Shown: positions 1 through 11,001, numbered from the stretch's first letter. The stretch: DNA of 64,000 nt from Hippopus hippopus (GCA_946811185.2 OX328109.1:31604129-31668128), one strand, 5' to 3'. Program-made: numbers and translations. The notes: a model not told the origin generated them from the letters alone.

Positions 1-3000
1 AATGGCGTCCAATCAGCCAATGAAATCTCAGCTTTCTCTTCAAATTATCCAATCAGAAAAGCTTTGAGAAAATCAAAATTGCGCCCAATCAGCCAATCAA
101 ATCGCAGACACACCTCCACAATCATCCAATCAGAAAGCTTTGAGCCATTTGAAATGGCGCCCGAAAATATCGATAGAAAACAGTGAACAAAAATCGGCAT
201 AAAAGTGGATTTTATGTCTTCTTTGAAGGCTGTTATGCAGTCCTTGGCAAACTGCCATGCATGCACCCACCACATATGCCAGATTTCACTGAAAATGGGC
301 GAAAATTTACGAAAACAGGGTGACAGAAGACCTTGGTTTGGTGCCTTCTAGCACCTTGCAAGAGTCACTTCCCCTGATCCCTTAATCCCTTGATTCAATT
401 TGCTTTTCTAATTCAGGCCAACTCCAATACTGCACATTGATACTTTGAATATGCTAAGATGATCAATGTACAGTGTAGAATCCCCAGAAAATAATGTCAC
501 AAGTGGCTAAAATAGACTGAAAACTCTTTCAGTAGCAGCTGCTTCCTATTGCGTAAATCAAACAAAGGGAACTAAATTTTTATTTTTTTTTAATCTCTTT
601 GTACCGTGACAAGAAACCAAATTACGTTGACTACCGTCTCGTACATGCCAGTTACGCACCCGCGAAAACATCAAAAATCGACTTATGGCACATTCCATAG
701 CAGACGACAACTGTTGCATAAGTCAAATATAGGGAACAAGTTTTTTTCCTTTTCTCTTACTAGGGCCATTGAATTGGTTACTAACTCAGGCATGCTGCAC
801 ATTGATACTTTTAATATGCTAAGATGATCAATGTACAGTGTAGAATCCCCAGAAAATAATGTCACAAGTGGCTAAAATAGACTGAAAACTCTTTCAGTAG
901 CAGCTGCTTCCTATTGCGTAAATCAAAGAAAGGGAACTAAATTTTTATTTTTTTTTAATCTCTTTGTACCGTGACAAGAAACCAAATTACGTTGACTACC
1001 GTCTCATACATGCCAGTTACGCACCCGCGAAAACATGAAAAATCGACTTATGGCACATTCCATAGCAGACGACAACTGTTGCATAAGTCAAATATAGGGA
1101 ACAAGTTTTTTTCCTTTTCTCTTACTAGGGCCATTGAATTGGTTACTAACTCAGGCATGCTGCACATTGATACTTTTAATATGCTAAGATGATCAATGTA
1201 CAGTGTAGAATCCCCAGAAAATAATGTCACAAGTAGCTAAAAAAGACTGAAAAATCTTTCAGTAGCAACTGCTTCCTATTGCATAAATCAAAGAAAGGGA
1301 ACTAAATTTTTATTTATTTTTTTTAATCTCTTTATACCGTGACAAGAAACCAAGTTACGATGACTACCGTCTTGTACGTGCCAGTTACGTGCCCGCGAAA
1401 ACATGAAAAATCGACTTACAGCACATTCCATAGCAGACAACAACTGTTTGCTTAAATCAAGTATAGGGAACAAGTTTTTTTCCTTTTCTCTTACTAGGGC
1501 CATTGAATTGGTTACTAACTCAGGCATGCTGCACATTGATACTTTTAATATGCTAAGATGATCAATATACAGTGTAGAATCCCCAGAAAATAATGTCACA
1601 AGTAGCTAAAAAAGACTGAAAAATCTTTCAGTAGCAACTGCTTCCTATTGCATAAATCAAAGAAAGGGAACTAAATTTTTATTTATTTTTTTTCAATCTC
1701 TTTATACCGTGACAAGAAACCAAGTTACGATGACTACCGTCTTGTACGTGCCAGTTACGTGCCCGCGAAAACATGAAAAATCGACTTACGGCACATTCCA
1801 TAGCAGACAACAACTGTTGCTTAAATCAAGTATAGGGAACAAGTTTTTTTCCTTTTCTCTTACTAGGGCCATTGAATTGGTTACTAACTCAGGCATGCTG
1901 CACATTGATACTTTTAATATGCTAAGATGATCAATATACAGTGTAGAATCCCCAGAAAATAATGTCACAAGTAGCTAAAAAAGACTGAAAAATCTTTCAG
2001 TAGCAACTGCTTCCTATTGCATAAATCAAAGAAAGGGAACTAAATTTTTATTTATTTTTTTTTAATCTCTTTATACCGTGACAAGAAACCAAGTTACGAT
2101 GACTACCGTCTTGTACGTGCCAGTTACGTGCCCGCGAAAACATGAAAAATCGACTTACGGCACATTCCATAGCAGACAACAACTGTTGCTTAAATCAAGT
2201 ATAGGGAACAAGTTTTTTTCCTTTTCTCTTACTAGGGCCATTGAATTGGTTACTAACTCAGGCATGCTGCACATTGATACTTTTAATATGCTAAGATGAT
2301 CAATGTACAGTGTGGAAATCCCAGAAAATAGTGTCACAAGTGGCTAAAAAAGACTGAAAACTCTTTCAGTAACAACTGATTTCTATTGCTTAAATCAAAG
2401 AAAGGGAACTGAATTTTATTTTTTTTCTATCTCTTCATACGGCGACAAGAAACCCAGTTACATTGACTACCAACTCATGTGCCAGTTACGCGCCCACGGA
2501 AACATGAAAAATCAACTTACGGCACATTCCATAGCAGACGACACCTGTTGCTTAAGTCAAATATAGGGAACAAGTTTTTTTCCTTTTCTCTTACTAGGGC
2601 CATTGAATTGGTTACGATGACTATTCCACCCATGCGTGACCATTACGTGCTGCGCATAAAATCATAAAATCAACTTGGACACTTTCGGAGGCAACTGATA
2701 CCTTTTGCACAAATCAAAGAAAGGTAAACCAAATTCGTTTTCTTACCAGGATCACGAAAAACATTGAACCAATTTTGGTGACCGCGTGAGTCATAAGTCG
2801 ATTTTATGTTTAACCACTGCGCAAAAACATAGATTCAGAAGCAACTGGTTGCTGTTGCATAAACTTTTTCCAATAAGAAATCTTGTTCTTGTTTGAAGAA
2901 TTTAGAAATAGGCCAATGAAAAACAATAAGATGTAAGAATAACTAATAATAAAAACAGATAAAATGGCAAAGTTGGGGATTCAACCTCTGACCATCAGGA

Positions 3001-3100
3001 CCCAAAAAAGGTCTTGGTGCAGGGGTCTAACCCTCTTTGCCATTGAATAGGCTGAAATGACCCGAAGAATTAACATAGATATACAGAGATTTCCCCCCCC
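1..3100 (+). repeat. HOR unit 1, six monomer starts (5' end cut by window)
   Basis: The first 67 bases of the CCAAT block lie outside the window; the visible block is 1-159. Monomer starts (GTGACAAG or equivalent) are at 606 (A), 971 (A), 1339 (B), 1709 (C), 2078 (D) and 2442 (E). The tRNA-like segment is 2965-3042. The first A has CATC in place of CATG near 670, and E has CCCACGG instead of CCCGCGG. Both variants recur in unit 4, as does the 8-base C-run ending at 3100, so units 1 and 4 are close relatives although separated by units of other sizes. Confidence 0.95.
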
Positions 3101-5165
3101 TCCAATCAGCCAATCAAATCTCAGGCCTCTCTTAAATTATCCAATCACAGAAGCTTTTAGAAAATCAAAATGGCGTCCAATCAGCCAATGAAATCTCAGC
3201 TTTCTCTTCAAATTATCCAATCAGAAAAGCTTTGAGAAAATCAAAATTGCGCCCAATCAGCCAATCAAATCGCAGACACACCTCCACAATCATCCAATCA
3301 GAAAGCTTTGAGCCATTTGAAATGGCGCCCGAAAATATCGATAGAAAACAGTGAACAAAAATCGGCATAAAAGTGGATTTTATGTCTTCTTTGAAGGCTG
3401 TTATGCAGTCCTTGGCAAACTGCCATGCATGCACCCACCACATATGCCAGATTTCACTGAAAATGGGCGAAAATTTACGAAAACAGGGTGACAGAAGACC
3501 TTGGTTTGGTGCCTTCTAGCACCTTGCAAGAGTCACTTCCCCTGATCCCTTAATCCCTTGATTCAATTTGCTTTTCTAATTCAGGCCAACTCCAATACTG
3601 CACATTGATACTTTGAATATGCTAAGATGATCAATGTACAGTGTAGAATCCCCAGAAAATAATGTCACAAGTGGCTAAAATAGACTGAAAACTCTTTCAG
3701 TAGCAGCTGCTTCCTATTGCGTAAATCAAACAAAGGGAACTAAATTTTTATTTTTTTTTAATCTCTTTGTACCGTGACAAGAAACCAAATTACGTTGACT
3801 ACCGTCTCATACATGCCAGTTACGCACCCGCGAAAACATGAAAAATCGACTTATGGCACATTCCATAGCAGACGACAACTGTTGCATAAGTCAAATATAG
3901 GGAACAAGTTTTTTTCCTTTTCTCTTACTAGGGCCATTGAATTGGTTACTAACTCAGGCATGCTGCACATTGATACTTTTAATATGCTAAGATGATCAAT
4001 GTACAGTGTAGAATCCCCAGAAAATAATGTCACAAGTAGCTAAAAAAGACTGAAAAATCTTTCAGTAGCAACTGCTTCCTATTGCATAAATCAAAGAAAG
4101 GGAACTAAATTTTTATTTATTTTTTTTCAATCTCTTTATACCGTGACAAGAAACCAAGTTACGATGACTACCGTCTTGTACGTGCCAGTTACGTGCCCGC
4201 GAAAACATGAAAAATCGACTTACGGCACATTCCATAGCAGACAACAACTGTTGCTTAAATCAAGTATAGGGAACAAGTTTTTTTCCTTTTCTCTTACTAG
4301 GGCCATTGAATTGGTTACTAACTCAGGCATGCTGCACATTGATACTTTTAATATGCTAAGATGATCAATGTACAGTGTGGAAATCCCAGAAAATAGTGTC
4401 ACAAGTGGCTAAAAAAGACTGAAAACTCTTTCAGTAACAACTGATTTCTATTGCTTAAATCAAAGAAAGGGAACTGAATTTTATTTTTTTTCTATCTCTT
4501 CATACGGCGACAAGAAACCCAGTTACATTGACTACCAACTCATGTGCCAGTTACGCGCCCGCGGAAACATGAAAAATCAACTTACGGCACATTCCATAGC
4601 AGACGACACCTGTTGCTTAAGTCAAATATAGGAAACAAGTTTTTTTCCTTTTCTCTTACTAGGGCCATTGAATTGGTTACGATGACTATTCCACCCATGC
4701 GTGACCATTACGTGCTGCGCATAAAATCATAAAATCAACTTGGACACTTTCGGAGGCAACTGATACCTTTTGCACAAATCAAAGAAAGGTAAACCAAATT
4801 CGTTTTCTTACCAGGATCACGAAAAACATTGAACCAATTTTGGTGACCGCGTGAGTCATAAGTCGATTTTATGTTTAACCACTGCGCAAAAACATAGATT
4901 CAGAAGCAACTGGTTGCTGTTGCATAAACTTTTTCCAATAAGAAATCTTGTTCTTGTTTGAAGAATTTAGAAATAGGCCAATGAAAAACAATAAGATGTA
5001 AGAATAACTAATAATAAAAACAGATAAAATGGCAAAGTTGGGGATTCAACCTCTGACCATCAGGACCCAAAAAAGGTCTTGGTGCAGGGGTCTAACCCTC
5101 TTTGCCATTGAATAGGCTGAAATGACCCGAAGAATTAACATAGATATACAGAGATTTCCCCCCCT
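3101..5165 (+). repeat. HOR unit 2, shortest form, three monomer starts (2065 bp)
   Basis: CCAAT block 3101-3327. Monomer starts are 3774 (A), 4143 (C/D hybrid) and 4507 (E); tRNA-like segment 5030-5107. The monomer at 4143 is preceded by TTCAATCTC, as C is, but ends with the D-specific GTGTGGAAATCCC. This indicates exchange inside a monomer that removed B and one C/D equivalent while preserving register. This is the minimal unit in the window. Confidence 0.95.
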
Positions 5166-7969
5166 TCCAATCAGCCAATCAAATCTCAGGCCTCTCTTAA
5201 ATTATCCAATCACAGAAGCTTTTAGAAAATCAAAATGGCGTCCAATCAGCCAATGAAATCTCAGCTTTCTCTTCAAATTATCCAATCAGAAAAGCTTTGA
5301 GAAAATCAAAATTGCGCCCAATCAGCCAATCAAATCGCAGACACACCTCCACAGTCATCCAATCAGAAAGCTTTGAGCCATTTGAAATGGCGCCCGAAAA
5401 TATCGATAGAAAACAGTGAACAAAAATCGGCATAAAAGTGGATTTTATGTCTTCGTTGAAGGCTGTTATGCAGTCCTTGGCAAACTGCCATGCATGCACC
5501 CACCACATATGCCAGATTTCACTGAAAATGGGCGAAAATTTACGAAAACAGGGTGACAGAAGACCTTGGTTTGGTGCCTTCTAGCACCTTGCAAGAGTCA
5601 CTTCCCCTGATCCCTTAATCCCTTGATTCAATTTGCTTTTCTAATTCAGGCCAACTCCAATACTGCACATTGATACTTTGAATATGCTAAGATGATCAAT
5701 GTACAGTGTAGAATCCCCAGAAAATAATGTCACAAGTGGCTAAAATAGACTGAAAACTCTTTCAGTAGCAGCTGCTTCCTATTGCGTAAATCAAACAAAG
5801 GGAACTAAATTTTTATTTTTTTTTAATCTCTTTGTACCGTGACAAGAAACCAAATTACGTTGACTACCGTCTCATACATGCCAGTTACGCACCCGCGAAA
5901 ACATGAAAAATCGACTTATGGCACATTCCATAGCAGACGACAACTGTTGCATAAGTCAAATATAGGGAACAAGTTTTTTTCCTTTTCTCTTACTAGGGCC
6001 ATTGAATTGGTTACTAACTCAGGCATGCTGCACATTGATACTTTTAATATGCTAAGATGATCAATGTACAGTGTAGAATCCCCAGAAAATAATGTCACAA
6101 GTAGCTAAAAAAGACTGAAAAATCTTTCAGTAGCAACTGCTTCCTATTGCATAAATCAAAGAAAGGGAACTAAATTTTTATTTATTTTTTTTTAATCTCT
6201 TTATACCGTGACAAGAAACCAAGTTACGATGACTACCGTCTTGTACGTGCCAGTTACGTGCCCGCGAAAACATGAAAAATCGACTTACAGCACATTCCAT
6301 AGCAGACAACAACTGTTTGCTTAAATCAAGTATAGGGAACAAGTTTTTTTCCTTTTCTCTTACTAGGGCCATTGAATTGGTTACTAACTCAGGCATGCTG
6401 CACATTGATACTTTTAATATGCTAAGATGATCAATATACAGTGTAGAATCCCCAGAAAATAATGTCACAAGTAGCTAAAAAAGACTGAAAAATCTTTCAG
6501 TAGCAACTGCTTCCTATTGCATAAATCAAAGAAAGGGAACTAAATTTTTATTTATTTTTTTTCAATCTCTTTATACCGTGACAAGAAACCAAGTTACGAT
6601 GACTACCGTCTTGTACGTGCCAGTTACGTGCCCGCGAAAACATGAAAAATCGACTTACGGCACATTCCATAGCAGACAACAACTGTTGCTTAAATCAAGT
6701 ATAGGGAACAAGTTTTTTTCCTTTTCTCTTACTAGGGCCATTGAATTGGTTACTAACTCAGGCATGCTGCACATTGATACTTTTAATATGCTAAGATGAT
6801 CAATATACAGTGTAGAATCCCCAGAAAATAATGTCACAAGTAGCTAAAAAAGACTGAAAAATCTTTCAGTAGCAACTGCTTCCTATTGCATAAATCAAAG
6901 AAAGGGAACTAAATTTTTATTTATTTTTTTTTAATCTCTTTATACCGTGACAAGAAACCAAGTTACGATGACTACCGTCTTGTACGTGCCAGTTACGTGC
7001 CCGCGAAAACATGAAAAATCGACTTACGGCACATTCCATAGCAGACAACAACTGTTGCTTAAATCAAGTATAGGGAACAAGTTTTTTTCCTTTTCTCTTA
7101 CTAGGGCCATTGAATTGGTTACTAACTCAGGCATGCTGCACATTGATACTTTTAATATGCTAAGATGATCAATGTACAGTGTGGAAATCCCAGAAAATAG
7201 TGTCACAAGTGGCTAAAAAAGACTGAAAACTCTTTCAGTAACAAGTGATTTCTATTGCTTAAATCAAAGAAAGGGAACTGAATTTTATTTTTTTTCTATC
7301 TCTTCATACGGCGACAAGAAACCCAGTTACATTGACTACCAACTCATGTGCCAGTTACGCGCCCGCGGAAACATGAAAAATCAACTTACGGCACATTCCA
7401 TAGCAGACGACACCTGTTGCTTAAGTCAAATATAGGGAACAAGTTTTTTTCCTTTTCTCTTACTAGGGCCATTGAATTGGTTACGATGACTATTCCACCC
7501 ATGCGTGACCATTACGTGCTGCGCATAAAATCATAAAATCAACTTGGACACTTTCGGAGGCAACTGATACCTTTTGCACAAATCAAAGAAAGGTAAACCA
7601 AATTCGTTTTCTTACCAGGATCACGAAAAACATTGAACCAATTTTGGTGACCGCGTGAGTCATAAGTCGATTTTATGTTTAACCACTGCGCAAAAACATA
7701 GATTCAGAAGCAACTGGTTGCTGTTGCATAAACTTTTTCCAATAAGAAATCTTGTTCTTGTTTGAAGAATTTAGAAATAGGCCAATGAAAAACAATAAGA
7801 TGTAAGAATAACTAATAATAAAAACAGATAAAATGGCAAAGTTGGGGATTCAACCTCTGACCATCAGGACCCAAAAAAGGTCTTGGTGCAGGGGTCTAAC
7901 CCTCTTTGCCATTGAATAGGCTGAAATGACCCGAAGAATTAACATAGATATACAGAGATTTCCCCCCCT
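5166..7969 (+). repeat. HOR unit 3, five monomer starts (2804 bp)
   Basis: CCAAT block 5166-5392. Starts are 5839 (A), 6208 (B), 6578 (C), 6947 (D) and 7311 (E); tRNA-like segment 7834-7911. It has CACAGTCATCC instead of CACAATCATCC in the third CCAAT sub-repeat, shared only with unit 8. After D it has ACAAGTGATTT instead of ACAACTGATTT, shared with units 6, 7 and 8. Confidence 0.95.
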
Positions 7970-8196
7970 TCCAATCAGCCAATCAAATCTCAGGCCTCTC
8001 TTAAATTATCCAATCACAGAAGCTTTTAGAAAATCAAAATGGCGTCCAATCAGCCAATGAAATCTCAGCTTTCTCTTCAAATTATCCAATCAGAAAAGCT
8101 TTGAGAAAATCAAAATTGCGCCCAATCAGCCAATCAAATCGCAGACACACCTCCACAATCATCCAATCAGAAAGCTTTGAGCCATTTGAAATGGCG
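7970..8196 (+). repeat. CCAAT block: three tandem 75-76 bp repeats (reference copy)
   Basis: Three sub-repeats (about 7970-8044, 8045-8120 and 8121-8196) each hold CCAATCAGCCAAT, a third CCAAT about 40 bases from the first, an AAGCTTT motif and a final (A/T)TGGCG. This gives nine CCAAT pentamers, all on the plus strand. CCAAT with these flanks is the known recognition core of NF-Y, and AAAATGGCGTC resembles the YY1 core; binding is inference only. Equivalent copies begin each HOR unit. Copies in units 14 and 16 are one base shorter. A regulatory role, or descent from a promoter, is possible; the block may equally be passive satellite. Confidence 0.85.
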
Positions 8197-8466
8197 CCCG
8201 AAAATATCGATAGAAAACAGTGAACAAAAATCGGCATAAAAGTGGATTTTATGTCTTCTTTGAAGGCTGTTATGCAGTCCTTGGCAAACTGCCATGCATG
8301 CACCCACCACATATGCCAGATTTCACTGAAAATGGGCGAAAATTTACGAAAACAGGGTGACAGAAGACCTTGGTTTGGTGCCTTCTAGCACCTTGCAAGA
8401 GTCACTTCCCCTGATCCCTTAATCCCTTGATTCAATTTGCTTTTCTAATTCAGGCCAACTCCAATA
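8197..8466. other. Unique spacer between CCAAT block and first monomer (reference copy)
   Basis: About 270 bases present once per HOR and not obviously related to the monomer. It contains TATCGATA, CATGCATGC and a small inverted repeat GGTGC/GCACC (8377-8381 and 8388-8392). A minus-strand open frame of 76 codons (8082-8312) overlaps it and the CCAAT block. That frame is nearly identical in all units, but so is the surrounding non-coding DNA. I see no protein family in it and do not call it a gene. Confidence 0.8.
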
Positions 8467-8642
8467 CTGCACATTGATACTTTGAATATGCTAAGATGAT
8501 CAATGTACAGTGTAGAATCCCCAGAAAATAATGTCACAAGTGGCTAAAATAGACTGAAAACTCTTTCAGTAGCAGCTGCTTCCTATTGCGTAAATCAAAC
8601 AAAGGGAACTAAATTTTTATTTTTTTTTAATCTCTTTGTACC
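8467..8642 (+). repeat. Truncated leading monomer m0 (reference copy)
   Basis: Homology to the monomer begins abruptly at CTGCACATTGATAC, which lies inside the second half of a full monomer, and continues to the GTGACAAG start of A. The 5' part of the monomer is missing. m0 has ACTTTGAATATG where other monomers have ACTTTTAATATG. It marks the fixed boundary where the monomer array abuts the non-monomer segment in every HOR. Confidence 0.88.
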
Positions 8643-9007
8643 GTGACAAGAAACCAAATTACGTTGACTACCGTCTCGTACATGCCAGTTACGCACCCGC
8701 GAAAACATCAAAAATCGACTTATGGCACATTCCATAGCAGACGACAACTGTTGCATAAGTCAAATATAGGGAACAAGTTTTTTTCCTTTTCTCTTACTAG
8801 GGCCATTGAATTGGTTACTAACTCAGGCATGCTGCACATTGATACTTTTAATATGCTAAGATGATCAATGTACAGTGTAGAATCCCCAGAAAATAATGTC
8901 ACAAGTGGCTAAAATAGACTGAAAACTCTTTCAGTAGCAGCTGCTTCCTATTGCGTAAATCAAAGAAAGGGAACTAAATTTTTATTTTTTTTTAATCTCT
9001 TTGTACC
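8643..9007 (+). repeat. Monomer type A, first copy (365 bp)
   Basis: A is diagnosed by CCAAATTACGTTGAC, TTATGGCACATT, TGTTGCATAAGTC and a TTGTACC lead-in. This copy has CATCAAAAATC where most have CATGAAAAATC. Units 1, 4, 6, 7 and 8 have two A copies in a row; all other complete units have one, apart from the rearranged unit 22. Confidence 0.9.
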
Positions 9008-9375
9008 GTGACAAGAAACCAAATTACGTTGACTACCGTCTCATACATGCCAGTTACGCACCCGCGAAAACATGAAAAATCGACTTATGGCACATTCCAT
9101 AGCAGACGACAACTGTTGCATAAGTCAAATATAGGGAACAAGTTTTTTTCCTTTTCTCTTACTAGGGCCATTGAATTGGTTACTAACTCAGGCATGCTGC
9201 ACATTGATACTTTTAATATGCTAAGATGATCAATGTACAGTGTAGAATCCCCAGAAAATAATGTCACAAGTAGCTAAAAAAGACTGAAAAATCTTTCAGT
9301 AGCAACTGCTTCCTATTGCATAAATCAAAGAAAGGGAACTAAATTTTTATTTATTTTTTTTAATCTCTTTATACC
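9008..9375 (+). repeat. Monomer type A, second copy (368 bp)
   Basis: As the first A, but with CTCATACATGCC. Its 3' half switches to the B/C style (AAGTAGCTAAAAAAGACTG), so it is an A-headed monomer with the tail that normally precedes B. An inverted pair ACATTGAT (9201-9208) and ATCAATGT (9229-9236) flanks the AT-rich middle. Confidence 0.9.
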
Positions 9376-9745
9376 GTGACAAGAAACCAAGTTACGATGA
9401 CTACCGTCTTGTACGTGCCAGTTACGTGCCCGCGAAAACATGAAAAATCGACTTACAGCACATTCCATAGCAGACAACAACTGTTTGCTTAAATCAAGTA
9501 TAGGGAACAAGTTTTTTTCCTTTTCTCTTACTAGGGCCATTGAATTGGTTACTAACTCAGGCATGCTGCACATTGATACTTTTAATATGCTAAGATGATC
9601 AATATACAGTGTAGAATCCCCAGAAAATAATGTCACAAGTAGCTAAAAAAGACTGAAAAATCTTTCAGTAGCAACTGCTTCCTATTGCATAAATCAAAGA
9701 AAGGGAACTAAATTTTTATTTATTTTTTTTCAATCTCTTTATACC
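9376..9745 (+). repeat. Monomer type B (370 bp)
   Basis: B is diagnosed by CTTACAGCACATT and an extra T in AACTGTTTGCTTAAATC. The extra T shifts the frame, so a minus-strand open frame of up to 103 codons spans B (9325-9636) where other monomers give 60. This is a by-product of one base, not evidence of a gene. B is absent from units 2 and 16-18 and hybrid in unit 5. Confidence 0.9.
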
Positions 9746-10114
9746 GTGACAAGAAACCAAGTTACGATGACTACCGTCTTGTACGTGCCAGTTACGTGCC
9801 CGCGAAAACATGAAAAATCGACTTACGGCACATTCCATAGCAGACAACAACTGTTGCTTAAATCAAGTATAGGGAACAAGTTTTTTTCCTTTTCTCTTAC
9901 TAGGGCCATTGAATTGGTTACTAACTCAGGCATGCTGCACATTGATACTTTTAATATGCTAAGATGATCAATATACAGTGTAGAATCCCCAGAAAATAAT
10001 GTCACAAGTAGCTAAAAAAGACTGAAAAATCTTTCAGTAGCAACTGCTTCCTATTGCATAAATCAAAGAAAGGGAACTAAATTTTTATTTATTTTTTTTT
10101 AATCTCTTTATACC
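9746..10114 (+). repeat. Monomer type C (369 bp), with internal dimer structure
   Basis: C is preceded by TTTCAATCTC and ends with AATATACAGTGTAGAATCC. Its two halves are diverged copies of one ancestral unit: TTGCTTAAATCAAGTATAGGGAAC in the first half matches TTGCATAAATCAAAGAAAGGGAAC in the second, each preceded by a CAG..CAACTG-type stretch and followed by a T-rich tract. In unit 1 the TTGC anchors lie at 1817, 2017 and 2186, spacings of 200 and 169. Confidence 0.9.
10021..10038. repeat. Conserved 7 bp hairpin in monomer second half
   Basis: ACTGAAA and TTTCAGT form a perfect 7 bp stem with a 4-base loop, AATC here. The loop is ACTC in m0, in D tails and in A tails that precede another A; the stem is otherwise kept. 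Only units 16-18 break it in one monomer (TTGCAGT). Structure conserved across loop types is suggestive, but general sequence homogeneity is a sufficient explanation. Confidence 0.6.
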
Positions 10115-10478
10115 GTGACAAGAAACCAAGTTACGATGACTACCGTCTTGTACGTGCCAGTTACGTGCCCGCGAAAACATGAAAAATCGACTTACGGCAC
10201 ATTCCATAGCAGACAACAACTGTTGCTTAAATCAAGTATAGGGAACAAGTTTTTTTCCTTTTCTCTTACTAGGGCCATTGAATTGGTTACTAACTCAGGC
10301 ATGCTGCACATTGATACTTTTAATATGCTAAGATGATCAATGTACAGTGTGGAAATCCCAGAAAATAGTGTCACAAGTGGCTAAAAAAGACTGAAAACTC
10401 TTTCAGTAACAACTGATTTCTATTGCTTAAATCAAAGAAAGGGAACTGAATTTTATTTTTTTTCTATCTCTTCATACG
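10115..10478 (+). repeat. Monomer type D (364 bp)
   Basis: D has the C-type first half but ends with AATGTACAGTGTGGAAATCCCAG, AATAGTGTCACAAGTGG and CAACTGATTTCTATTGC, then a shorter T-tract leading into E. It is always the penultimate monomer, so its 3' half is the most diverged second half within the homogenised part. Confidence 0.9.
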
Positions 10479-10652
10479 GCGACAAGAAACCCAGTTACAT
10501 TGACTACCAACTCATGTGCCAGTTACGCGCCCACGGAAACATGAAAAATCAACTTACGGCACATTCCATAGCAGACGACACCTGTTGCTTAAGTCAAATA
10601 TAGGGAACAAGTTTTTTTCCTTTTCTCTTACTAGGGCCATTGAATTGGTTAC
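10479..10652 (+). repeat. Monomer type E, first half only (about 174 bp)
   Basis: E starts GGCGACAAGAAACCCAG instead of CCGTGACAAGAAACCAAG and has CCAACTCATGTGCC and GACGACACCTG. Homology to the standard monomer stops at GAATTGGTTAC; instead of a second half, another diverged first-half-like copy follows directly. E closes the homogenised monomer array. Confidence 0.85.
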
Positions 10653-10930
10653 GATGACTATTCCACCCATGCGTGACCATTACGTGCTGCGCATAAAATC
10701 ATAAAATCAACTTGGACACTTTCGGAGGCAACTGATACCTTTTGCACAAATCAAAGAAAGGTAAACCAAATTCGTTTTCTTACCAGGATCACGAAAAACA
10801 TTGAACCAATTTTGGTGACCGCGTGAGTCATAAGTCGATTTTATGTTTAACCACTGCGCAAAAACATAGATTCAGAAGCAACTGGTTGCTGTTGCATAAA
10901 CTTTTTCCAATAAGAAATCTTGTTCTTGTT
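10653..10930 (+). repeat. Two decayed half-monomers after E
   Basis: From about 10653 the sequence still aligns loosely with the monomer: TTACGATGACTATTCC..CGTGACCATTACGTGCTGCG..CAACTTGGACA..GCAACTGATACC..GCACAAATCAAAGAAAGG. A second such stretch starts near 10810: TTTGGTGACCGCGTGAGTC..GATTTTATG..GCAACTGGTTGCTGTTGCATAAAC. These are much older than A-E by divergence. They are identical from one HOR to the next apart from rare changes, so they now evolve with the HOR, not with the monomer. Confidence 0.7.
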
Positions 10931-11001
10931 TGAAGAATTTAGAAATAGGCCAATGAAAAACAATAAGATGTAAGAATAACTAATAATAAAAACAGATAAA
11001 A
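10931..11001. other. AT-rich stretch before tRNA-like segment
   Basis: AT-rich unique sequence with AATAATAAAAACAG and CCAATGAAAAAC. Read on the minus strand it gives T-runs immediately downstream of the tRNA-like segment. No other structure seen. Confidence 0.6.

Noticed and set aside
45..275. Minus-strand 76-codon open frame repeated in nearly all units as a possible conserved gene
   Set aside because: Its conservation equals that of the surrounding non-coding repeat, it runs antisense through the CCAAT repeats, two copies are frameshifted by a one-base loss, and no family or codon signal is visible.
606..827. Plus-strand 73-codon frames (GTG start) and antisense 60-103-codon frames in each monomer
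   Set aside because: They overlap each other on both strands, vary in length with single-base tract changes, are stopped in some copies (for example the CCCGTGAAA variants), and simply repeat with the DNA.
606..2630. CRISPR-like regular repeats
   Set aside because: Repeats are hundreds of bases long with no short direct repeat and unique spacer pattern, and there are no cas genes.
2965..3042. Functional tRNA-Lys (UUU), suggested by TTT in the central loop of the minus strand
   Set aside because: The loop is an uninterrupted T-run with T at position 37, the T-arm and B box are defective, and the usual invariant bases are not in place. Kept only as tRNA-like.
10730..10760. CENP-B box-like TTCG motif (CTTTCGGAGGCAACTG)
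   Set aside because: It does not match the required positions of the CENP-B consensus; the A and the CGGG are absent.
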